In this document: positions 8,561 through 15,567 of the stretch, in pieces | Numbering within the stretch: position 1 is the stretch's first letter | How the letters are laid out: each line of letters opens with the position of its first letter | NCBI RefSeq assembly: GCF_000026045.1 | Contig: NC_007426.1 | Span: 2,418,001-2,482,000 of the forward strand | DNA: 64,000 nt | Source of the DNA: Natronomonas pharaonis DSM 2160 | Lineage (GTDB): Archaea > Halobacteriota > Halobacteria > Halobacteriales > Haloarculaceae | Reading direction: 5' to 3' | Made by a program: the position numbers and the translations under genes | The notes under the pieces: generated by a model | Seen by the model: only the letters and a program-made list of their open reading frames with translations | The model's database searches: none | Told to the model about the DNA's origin: nothing

Positions 8561-8587
8561 CTATATATGCTTTAGGCCGACCTAAAA
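8561..8587 (+). promoter_or_regulatory. Core promoter with overlapping DtxR/SirR-like operator for the iron-uptake genes
   Basis: CTATATATGC (8561-8570) is an excellent TATA box. Directly after it comes TTTAGG-CCGA-CCTAAA (8571-8586), a perfect 6-bp inverted repeat. Placed between TATA and the ATG at 8596, a bound repressor would block initiation, which fits iron-dependent repression. Boxes 1 and 2 lie upstream. Confidence 0.7.
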
Positions 8588-8595
8588 CTACATGT

Positions 8596-9828
8596 ATGAG
8601 TCAGCAGCGACAGACTGACGGTAACGACGGTCGGTTCACCGGGCGGCGAGCATTCATTGTAGGCGCAGCGGCAACCGGTGTTGCCGCATTCGCCGGATGT
8701 ACTGACAACGGCAACGGTGACGGCAACGGCACCGGCAACGGCACCGGCAACGGCACCGGCAACGGCGACGGCAACGGGGGCGCTGACAGCGTCGCCGGTG
8801 CATCCCCGCTCGGCCAGCCGGTAGAACCCGCAGGCGTTTCGTGGGACGACCTCGGTGACCTTGAAGGCGAGATCACCGTCTATTCGGGGCGGACGCCCGA
8901 CCAAATCGACCTTGTGTTCGAGCAACTCGAAAACGAGTACAGCGGGCTAACGATTAACCGCGACTACGACGACAACGACGCACAAGTCAACCAGTTGATG
9001 CAGGAAGGCGAGGCAACGCCGGCGGACGTGTTTTATTCACAAGACCCCGGCGCACTGCAGGCAGTCGCCGACAACGGTCTTACACAGGTGCTTCCGGAGG
9101 ATGTCATCGACACCGTTCCGGGAAGCTACCGGCATCCCGACGGACACTGGACCGGCGTCAGTGGCCGCGTCCGGTCGGTTCTGTACAACAGTGACCGTCT
9201 CGACGAGACACCGTTCGACAGTTGGGACGAGCTTCCGGACGACATCTTCTCGTACGCCGAAGATCCACGGTTCGAAGGCATTATCGCAACACGTCCGAAC
9301 TCGGGGACCTTCCGCGGGTTCATTCAGTCGATGGTCGAACTCGAAGGCGAAGAAACGACCCGCCAGTGGGTTAGCGACTTCATGGACCAGGACCCACAGC
9401 TATTCACGAGCGGCAGTAGCCACGCGGAGGCGATCAACCGCGGTGGGGACGACGATCCGATAATCGGGCTCGGAAACAGCTACTACGGGGCTCGCATCGT
9501 CAACGAAAACCCCGACGCGCCGCTCCGCGTTGCGTTCACACAGGATGACCCGGGCGCTCTGTTCAGCGTGGCCGGTGTTGCTGCGACGGCCAACGTTGAT
9601 GACCCCGAACTCGTCGCTGAGTTCGTGCGCCACCTGGTCGCCGTCGAGGGCCAGGAGTTCATGATGGAGGACAACGGCGAGTTCCCTGTCATCGACGGTG
9701 TCGACTACGTCGGTCCGCTGCCCGGCCCCGACGAACTCAACTCGCCGACGTTTGACCTCTCAGAGTTCGATATGGAGCTTCAGGGCGCGCGCGAGCTCCT
9801 CGAAGACGAAGGGATGCTTCCGGTCTAA
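8596..9828 (+). CDS. Iron(III) ABC transporter substrate-binding lipoprotein
   Basis: 410 residues. The N-terminus has a Tat motif (GRRAFIVG) followed by a hydrophobic stretch and the lipobox AFAGC, so it should be exported folded and lipid-anchored outside the cell. A Gly/Asn/Thr/Asp linker follows (about residues 38-58). The mature part is an extracellular binding protein of the Fbp/AfuA type: GEITVYSGRTPDQIDLVFEQL, ADVFYSQDPGALQAV, and a conserved YYGARIVNENP region near the ferric-ion tyrosines. The permease gene follows 351 nt downstream. Iron as the substrate is supported by family resemblance and the DtxR-like boxes, but a related metal or anion is not excluded. Confidence 0.9.
   Translation: MSQQRQTDGNDGRFTGRRAFIVGAAATGVAAFAGCTDNGNGDGNGTGNGTGNGTGNGDGNGGADSVAGASPLGQPVEPAGVSWDDLGDLEGEITVYSGRTPDQIDLVFEQLENEYSGLTINRDYDDNDAQVNQLMQEGEATPADVFYSQDPGALQAVADNGLTQVLPEDVIDTVPGSYRHPDGHWTGVSGRVRSVLYNSDRLDETPFDSWDELPDDIFSYAEDPRFEGIIATRPNSGTFRGFIQSMVELEGEETTRQWVSDFMDQDPQLFTSGSSHAEAINRGGDDDPIIGLGNSYYGARIVNENPDAPLRVAFTQDDPGALFSVAGVAATANVDDPELVAEFVRHLVAVEGQEFMMEDNGEFPVIDGVDYVGPLPGPDELNSPTFDLSEFDMELQGARELLEDEGMLPV
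8707..8777 (+). repeat. 12-bp tandem repeat in the lipoprotein linker
   Basis: Unit GGCAACGGCACC occurs three times exactly from 8722 to 8757 and in variant forms on both sides. It encodes Gly-Asn-Gly-Thr units of the spacer that lifts the binding domain off the membrane. Such repeats are prone to length change by slippage. Confidence 0.85.
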
Positions 9829-10179
9829 CAGCCTTCGAAACACCCGCTTCGTATCACCGTTTTACCGCGTCCGGAATCTCCCGAGCCCGGTGGAGGCTCG
9901 GGACAGGTTCCAGCTCCGTGGCGAACTGCCCACGCCCGTGTCGTCTAGACAGCGCATATAGAACAGAAGGTTGGCCCGCTCACGTAGAGAGTAATCCAAA
10001 GCCTTAGGCCGGGCGGAACCGAAAATCGGCGTAATTCGCTCGGCGAGCAGAAAACGACGGTAATCACACGGACATACCGCCGTTTTCGCATGGGACCGCA
10101 CGACGGTACAGCGGAACACAGTGGCCGGACAGCCGTGGGATATCGGCCGCATCTGCTGAAGAAAGACACTATCACACCA
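9829..10179 (+). other. Intergenic region between iron-binding protein and permease, with a hairpin
   Basis: 351 nt without a credible gene. CCCGAGCC (9880-9887) pairs perfectly with GGCTCGGG (9895-9902), forming a stable 8-bp hairpin about 50 nt after the binding-protein stop. No long T-run follows, so it may be an RNA-stability or attenuation element that keeps binding protein in excess over permease. An AGCCTTAGGC stretch near 10000 holds one half of a DtxR-like site only. Confidence 0.5.
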
Positions 10180-11787
10180 ATGACGGAACAACGCCAGTCG
10201 GACGAATCACCACCAAGCGGTTCGATTAAGGAGCGCATCGACCCTTGGATGGTCGGCCTCGCGTTGCTTAGCGCCATCCTCGCCGCACTTGTCGTCTCAC
10301 CGATGCTCTGGCTGGTCTGGCAGGCCACAACGGTCGAGCTTGGACGGGCATACGACCTGATGTTCTCTCTCCGGACCGCAGAGATTACCCTCAACAGCAT
10401 CGTGTTGATGGTGTCGGTCACCGGCTTTTCAATACTGCTCGGCGTTCCGCTTGCAGTGCTGACAGTCCGAACTGACCTCCCGTACCCGCGGTTCTGGACA
10501 GTCGTCGCCGCGCTGCCGCTCGTCATCCCGAGCTACATCGGTGCGATTGCGTTTGTCTCGATGTTCGGTTCTGGGGGCGAGATTGATTCTCTGTTCGGCA
10601 TGACGATTCCGCGAATCGACGGGCTATGGGGGGCTGTTTTCATCATCACCCTCTACACGTATCCGTACGTCTTTCTGACGACGCGGGCCGCGCTGGTCTC
10701 GATGGACAGTCGACTCGTAGACGCCGCCCGGACGCTCAATCATGGCCCCGTCAAAGCGTTCCGCGACGTGACACTGCCGAACATCAGACCCGGTATCGCG
10801 GCCGGGGCGCTACTGGCAGGGCTGTATGCGATTTCTGACTTCGGAACGCCCGCGTTCATGCAGGCTCGTGTGTTCACAAGCCGGATATACGGGGAGTTCA
10901 GCGGGTTTCAAGTCGAGTACGCCGCGTTGCTCGCGCTGCAGCTAGTCTCTATCGTCGCCATCGTGCTCGTTATTGAGGCCGGCATCGGCCGGGACGAAGA
11001 CGCCAGCGGCGGGGGCGGAAGCGGGGCGACTATCATGCTCGGCCACTGGAAGTGGCCGGCGATGGGCTTCGTCTCGTTGCTCGGCGTGCTTACACTTGTC
11101 ATCCCGGTTGCAATCTTTACTACCTGGGTGTTCCGAAGCGAAGGAGACCGGATCCCGGCCCTCGAATTCCAGACCGAGGTAGCGTTCAACTCGGTCTATC
11201 TTGCGCTACTCGCCGCACTCGTTGCGTGTCTGTTCGCTCTGCCGGTCGCGTATTATTCGGGCCGGACGAGCTCCTTCGTTTCACGAGTCCTCGAACGTGC
11301 TACGTACATCGGTTTCGCGGTCCCCGGTGTCGTCATCGGTCTGGCATTGGTGTTCCTCGGCACGCGAACGCTGCCGTCGTTGTACCGGGAGGGGGTGTGG
11401 CTGCTCGTGTTCGGCTACGTCATTCGATTCCTCCCGCAGGCGGTCGGCACCGTCCGGTCGTCGGTCCTCCAAGTCGACGACGAGACTATCGAAGCCGCAC
11501 GGACGCTCAACGCCGGACGGTTGGAGACGTTCCGCCGCGTGACGCTTCCGATGATAGCCCCAGGTGTCGTCGCCGGGGCCGTCCTTGTCTTCCTCACGAC
11601 GATGAAGGAGCTGCCGATGACGCTGATGCTCCAACCAATCGGCATGGACACACTCGTTATCAAGGTGTGGCAGGCACACGAAGCACTCGCATATCGGTAC
11701 GCCGCTGTTCCGGCGCTACTTCTCATCCTCATTTCGGGCGTGACAATGATTGTCCTGCTCCGGCAGGAAGGCTACGAGGTTACCTGA
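10180..11787 (+). CDS. Iron(III) ABC transporter permease (fused, FbpB-type)
   Basis: 535 residues with about 12 hydrophobic segments, forming two tandem BPD-transport permease domains as in FbpB/AfuB. Each half has an EAA-type loop that contacts the ATPase: VDAARTLNHGPVKAFRDVTLPNIRPGI in the first half (about residues 183-209) and IEAARTLNAGRLETFRRVTLPMIAPGV in the second. The start is set at MTEQRQSDESPPSG. The frame is open further up (to 10090) but that extension is not membrane-like. No ATP-binding protein gene follows; the next gene is purU on the other strand. Confidence 0.92.
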   Translation: MTEQRQSDESPPSGSIKERIDPWMVGLALLSAILAALVVSPMLWLVWQATTVELGRAYDLMFSLRTAEITLNSIVLMVSVTGFSILLGVPLAVLTVRTDLPYPRFWTVVAALPLVIPSYIGAIAFVSMFGSGGEIDSLFGMTIPRIDGLWGAVFIITLYTYPYVFLTTRAALVSMDSRLVDAARTLNHGPVKAFRDVTLPNIRPGIAAGALLAGLYAISDFGTPAFMQARVFTSRIYGEFSGFQVEYAALLALQLVSIVAIVLVIEAGIGRDEDASGGGGSGATIMLGHWKWPAMGFVSLLGVLTLVIPVAIFTTWVFRSEGDRIPALEFQTEVAFNSVYLALLAALVACLFALPVAYYSGRTSSFVSRVLERATYIGFAVPGVVIGLALVFLGTRTLPSLYREGVWLLVFGYVIRFLPQAVGTVRSSVLQVDDETIEAARTLNAGRLETFRRVTLPMIAPGVVAGAVLVFLTTMKELPMTLMLQPIGMDTLVIKVWQAHEALAYRYAAVPALLLILISGVTMIVLLRQEGYEVT

Positions 11788-11807
11788 CTCGGGTGGAGCA
11801 CCTACGG

Positions 11808-12764
11808 TCAGTCGTCGCCCGAGACCGCCTCGCCGAGGCCGTCGACCGGACGGTCGGGTACCATCTCGTCGAAGGACTCCGGCAGCCCGAGTTGGTAGTC
11901 GTCGGTGTCGACATCGTCTCTCAGTTCCGTACGGCCGTGGTAGACGTGGGTCGCGTTGTCGAGGTGGAGTTGGACGGCCTCCAAGAGTGCCTCAGCCTCC
12001 AGCGGCTGGCCGCGGCGTTCGAGCTCTTCGGTACTTGCGCCCGCGGGTGCGTTGAACGCCCGTTGGGTGATTATCGGTCCTTGGTCGAGGTCCGTCGTCA
12101 CGTAGTGGGCGGTGACGCCAGCGATGCGGACGCCTTCCTCGCGGGCCTGCCGATAGGCCTCCGCACCGGGGAACGCCGGGAGCAGGCTCGGGTGGATGTT
12201 GATGATGCGGTCCTCATACCGGAAGACGACGTTCGGGCTGAGAATCCGCATATACCGCGCGAGGACGATGAGGTCGGTGTCGTAGTCGTCGAGGAGTTCG
12301 AGGAGTCGCTCCTCGTCGGGGGTGCCCTTCTCGTCGCCGATATTATAGAAGTCGACGCCGTAGTGGTCGGCAAGCGGTTCGAGGTCGTCGTGATTGCCGA
12401 TGATGACGCTGATGTCCGCGCCGAGTTCGCCGTCGGCCCACGCCTCGAAGAGCGCCTCCAGACAGTGGGACTCCTTTGTCACGAGAACAGCGATGGTCCG
12501 TGTCTCGCGGTCGGCCGGGAACCGCACCTGAATGTCGACACCGAGTTCGTCGCCCAGTTCCGAAAGCGCCGTCCGAAGCTCCGACTCCGTACAGGACATC
12601 CCTGCGGTGTCGACGGACATCGTCATCCGGAAGATTCCTTCCCGGACGGCCTGGTCGAGGTCCTCGATATTGATGTCACGCTCGAAGAGCAGCGTCGTCA
12701 CGCGGGCGATGAGACCGGTGTCGTCGTCGCCGACGACCGTAATTTCGGTGTACTCTCGGGTCAC
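11808..12764 (-). CDS. purU: PurU-type formyltransferase (ACT + formyltransferase domains)
   Basis: 318 residues from a GTG start (VTREYTEITVVGDDD). An N-terminal ACT domain (about 5-85) is followed by a formyltransferase domain with the catalytic Asn/His in IINIHPSLLPAFPGA and the Asp in HYVTTDLDQGPI. In bacteria PurU hydrolyses 10-formyl-THF to formate. In haloarchaea PurU-like proteins may instead act as the GAR transformylase, and the neighbourhood of purS and purQ supports a purine role. An ATG at 12959 would add 65 residues but would sit 12 nt from the divergent purS start and lacks family resemblance, so I prefer the GTG. Confidence 0.88.
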   Translation of the reverse strand: MTREYTEITVVGDDDTGLIARVTTLLFERDINIEDLDQAVREGIFRMTMSVDTAGMSCTESELRTALSELGDELGVDIQVRFPADRETRTIAVLVTKESHCLEALFEAWADGELGADISVIIGNHDDLEPLADHYGVDFYNIGDEKGTPDEERLLELLDDYDTDLIVLARYMRILSPNVVFRYEDRIINIHPSLLPAFPGAEAYRQAREEGVRIAGVTAHYVTTDLDQGPIITQRAFNAPAGASTEELERRGQPLEAEALLEAVQLHLDNATHVYHGRTELRDDVDTDDYQLGLPESFDEMVPDRPVDGLGEAVSGDD

Positions 12765-12971
12765 GGCCGCCACCTCCGACTCGGGCTGAACGGGCCAGTC
12801 ATACTGTGCTGTCAGGGGGCCGGCTGTCAAAAGGGCGACGTTCTCGTCTTCTGTGGCGGGTTCTCCCCCGGTAGGGAGACACACGTCCGCGAGTCCGACG
12901 GTCGTATCCACGAACGTGTACACCTCCCCGAATACACAACCGTTTTCACGCACGAACACGCCACGTCAGAT

Positions 12972-13223
12972 ATGACCGCCTACACCGCGACCGTCACCGT
13001 CCGGCTGAAGCGGGGCGTCCTCGACCCCGAGGCCGAAACGACACAGCAGGCCCTCGAACGGCTCGGGTTCGAACTCGAAGACCTCCGGTCCTCGGACCGC
13101 TTCGAAGTCGACCTCGACGCCGACGACGCCGAAAGCGCCCGCGAGCGGGCCACTGAGATGGCCGAGCGCTTGCTGGCGAACCCGACTATCCACGACTACG
13201 ACGTCGACGTCGCCGAAGCCTAA
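12972..13223 (+). CDS. purS: FGAM synthase subunit PurS
   Basis: 83 residues: TATVTVRLKRGVLDPEAETTQQALERLGF and the following RFEVDLDADD are the PurS signature. PurS bridges PurL and PurQ in the three-part phosphoribosylformylglycinamidine synthase, step 4 of purine synthesis. purQ follows 57 nt later in the same direction. purL is not in this window. Confidence 0.95.
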   Translation: MTAYTATVTVRLKRGVLDPEAETTQQALERLGFELEDLRSSDRFEVDLDADDAESARERATEMAERLLANPTIHDYDVDVAEA

Positions 13224-13280
13224 GATGACCGTCGCTATCCAAATGCTACCGACGCCCGCCTCGCCCACGGAGGGATCGGC

Positions 13281-13955
13281 GTGACCGTCGCTATCATTCG
13301 CTTCGGCGGCTCTAACTGCGACCGCGACGCCGAGCGAGCGCTCGCACATCTCGACATCGACGCCGAAATCGTCTGGCACGAGGACGGCCTCCCCGAGGAG
13401 ACGACAGGCGTGATGATTCCCGGCGGCTTCTCCTACGGCGACTACCTCCGAGCCGGCGCGATGGCCGCCCGTGCGCCCATCATGGACGACGTCCGCGAGC
13501 AAGCCGAGGCGGGCGTGCCGGTCCTCGGCGTCTGCAACGGCGCACAAATCGGCTCTGAGGGCGACCTCACTCCCGGCGCGTTCACGACGAACCGCAGCGC
13601 CCGCTTCCAGTGTGAGCCGGTGTATCTACGCGTCGAGAACGCCGAGACGCCATGGACTGAGGCCTACGAGGACGGCGAGGTCATCGAGGTACCAATCGCC
13701 CACGGCGAAGGGCGGTTCGAAATTGCCGACGACGAACTCGAAACGCTCGTCGACGAGGACCGAGTCATCTTCCGCTATTGTGACGCCGACGGCAATGTCA
13801 CCGACGCGGCAAACCCCAACGGCTCGAAGGACAACGTCGCCGGCGTCCTCGGCGAACACGAAAGCGTCGCGGTGCTGATGCCCCACCCCGAGCGGGCGTC
13901 GCTGCCGGATATCGGTCCGACGGACGGACAGGGCGTACTCGAAGGGTTCCGCTGA
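13281..13955 (+). CDS. purQ: FGAM synthase glutaminase subunit PurQ
   Basis: 224 residues, GTG start. A class I glutamine amidotransferase supplying ammonia to PurL. The nucleophile Cys85 lies in GVCNGAQIGSEG and the His202-x-Glu204 pair in MPHPERASLPDIG. The start region (TGACCGTCGCTATC, 13282-13295) is repeated exactly 56 nt upstream (13226-13239) just after purS, where it opens a 19-codon frame that ends at the purQ GTG. Confidence 0.96.
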   Translation: MTVAIIRFGGSNCDRDAERALAHLDIDAEIVWHEDGLPEETTGVMIPGGFSYGDYLRAGAMAARAPIMDDVREQAEAGVPVLGVCNGAQIGSEGDLTPGAFTTNRSARFQCEPVYLRVENAETPWTEAYEDGEVIEVPIAHGEGRFEIADDELETLVDEDRVIFRYCDADGNVTDAANPNGSKDNVAGVLGEHESVAVLMPHPERASLPDIGPTDGQGVLEGFR

Positions 13956-15032
13956 CTAGTTGACAAGCGGCTGGTTGTAGGCCGTCTCGTTTTCCATCAC
14001 GTACTCCCACGTTGCGGTACACTCACAATCGACTTCCTCGAAGACCGACGGGTCCTGTCTGAGGTTGAAATCCTTGATAGCCCGCTGGACGAGGTCGTCA
14101 CACTCCCCGCAGTTGTGCGGGCCGCGGTCGGAGCCGTGGCCGACCGGGTCGGAAACGACGATGACATCCTCGTCGGCGGTCGCTTCGAGCACGTCACAGA
14201 CCGACCACAGCCACGGCGGCCGATAGCCGCCGTCGTGGTAGAGTTCTTCGACCATCGTGTGCCGCTGGACGTTACAGGGGTTCATCGAGACGGTGTGACA
14301 GCCGTCGGCGGCCGCACACCGACGCACCGACCGCTTCATGTCCTCGACAGCGTCCGGCTCGGCGAGAAACGGCGGCTTCAGCAGGAGATACGCCTTCACG
14401 CCCGCACCAGTCGCCTGCGCCTCAACGCAGGCGTCCTCGAACTCTGCGAAGTCGAAGTATTTGTTGACGGCGTCGTGGCGGACCCGGTCGGTCGCGGTCT
14501 CCAGTCCGATTGCCACGTCGGTTTCGAGCCCTCGGTCAGTGAAGTCGGCGACCTTCTCACGGTCGACAAAATCCGGCAGCGACTCGACGACCATCCGGTC
14601 GCGGTCGGCGAACGTCTCGGCGATGGCCGCCCGCGTCTCGGCGGGGATTTCCCGCTCGTCGAGAAACGAGCCGGAGGTGTAAATCTTGATGAGTCCCGCC
14701 TTTTCGTCGGCGTTGTCGGCCTCGTGGTCCAGACAGTGCTGTATCTGGGTCATCAGGTTCTCGTGGCCGACGCTGCCGCCCTCGACCGACTCGGCGACGT
14801 ATCCACACATCGTACAGCCACCGGCGCGTGCCCATCGGCAGCCGCCGGTGTTGAGAATAATCGTAAGCGACTGGTATACGCCGTCAGGGGTGTTGTCCTC
14901 GTCGAGCCACACCCGCGTCGGCTCCGTCGGGTCGTAGGTGTCGTCGTTGCGCGCCCGAATCTCGCGCATCACCTCGTTGTGGGCGTCCATTCCGCGCCCG
15001 TCTTCGTAGGTATCCGGCGTCGGCTGACTCAT
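13956..15032 (-). CDS. RaSEA-like radical SAM protein (archaeosine biosynthesis)
   Basis: 358 residues. The radical SAM cluster motif is C65-x7-C73-x2-C76 within TGGCRWARAGGCTMCGY, the extended spacing typical of the family once called TIGR01210 and now known as RaSEA. RaSEA works with ArcS (lysine transferase) to finish archaeosine at tRNA position 15. Further family features are IKIYTSGSFLD, the SLPDFV segment, IGLETATDRVRHDAVNK and a C-terminal Cys group (HNCGECDD, VDCECTATW). ArcS is not in this window. The start MSQPTPDTYEDGRG is chosen over a long Pro/Ser-rich extension. It ends back to back with purQ. Confidence 0.85.
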   Translation of the reverse strand: MSQPTPDTYEDGRGMDAHNEVMREIRARNDDTYDPTEPTRVWLDEDNTPDGVYQSLTIILNTGGCRWARAGGCTMCGYVAESVEGGSVGHENLMTQIQHCLDHEADNADEKAGLIKIYTSGSFLDEREIPAETRAAIAETFADRDRMVVESLPDFVDREKVADFTDRGLETDVAIGLETATDRVRHDAVNKYFDFAEFEDACVEAQATGAGVKAYLLLKPPFLAEPDAVEDMKRSVRRCAAADGCHTVSMNPCNVQRHTMVEELYHDGGYRPPWLWSVCDVLEATADEDVIVVSDPVGHGSDRGPHNCGECDDLVQRAIKDFNLRQDPSVFEEVDCECTATWEYVMENETAYNQPLVN

Positions 15033-15078
15033 TGGCAGGCCTAGCCCGGCAGGCCGTAAATCCGTGTCGACTGCCCGT

Positions 15079-15447
15079 TCAGCGACAGCAGCCGCCGGGC
15101 AGCCGCCACCACCAGAGCGTTGCTCCGAAGGCGGCCCCGACGGCGTTGTAGCCGACATCCAGCGCTGACATCGTCCGGTAGGGGAGTTGCCCCTGCAGCA
15201 GTTCGATGGCGGCCCCATAGAGCGTGGCGACGGTGACTGCCACGAGCAGCCTCCGAGGGTCGTCAGCCCGGAAAGCGGCGGACAGAGCCACTGCGAGGAC
15301 GGCGTAGCCGCCGACATGGAAGACAGCAGTGCCGCCGGGGATAGTCGTCCCGCCATCAGCGACACCGGGGTCAATGACGGACGCGACGAGCAACACTGCC
15401 GCCCAGCCCCCGGCGGCAGCGGCCCATCGGGGCCGGAGTCGAGTCAT
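15079..15447 (-). CDS. VanZ-like membrane protein
   Basis: 122 residues with about four hydrophobic segments. The VanZ-family pattern is present: FHVGGYAVLAVALSAAF, then YGAAIELLQGQLPYRTMSALDVGYNAVGAAFGA with its conserved Glu-x-x-Gln, Pro-x-Arg, Asp and Asn. VanZ gives teicoplanin resistance in enterococci, but the function of the widespread archaeal members is unknown. The ATG at 15447 is used because the upstream extension to 15501 is charged and unlike the family. Confidence 0.85.
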   Translation of the reverse strand: MTRLRPRWAAAAGGWAAVLLVASVIDPGVADGGTTIPGGTAVFHVGGYAVLAVALSAAFRADDPRRLLVAVTVATLYGAAIELLQGQLPYRTMSALDVGYNAVGAAFGATLWWWRLPGGCCR

Positions 15448-15567
15448 GGCCGCCGTTCGGCCGACGCGTACTTCAGCGGCGTGGTCGTTCAGCGAAATCA
15501 AAACTGGTTACTCCTCTACGGTAAGTATTACCTCGGTTGGGGACATCTAGCTAGGCGGTGTAACCGT

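Noticed and set aside
8707-8777. Short regular repeats considered as a CRISPR-like array
   Set aside because: They are 12-bp in-frame coding repeats of a Gly/Asn/Thr linker, with no spacers. No CRISPR array was seen in the window.
12765-12959. 65-residue N-terminal extension of PurU
   Set aside because: No family resemblance, would abut the purS start, and the GTG at 12764 lies just before the ACT domain.
11052-13223. 723-codon frame running from inside the permease into purS
   Set aside because: Only the last 83 codons (purS) are real. The rest overlaps the permease out of frame and purU in antisense.
15187-15567. Upstream extension of aldehyde:ferredoxin oxidoreductase
   Set aside because: It overlaps the VanZ-like gene in antisense. 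The AOR family start fits MTDLGGFHDR at 15568.
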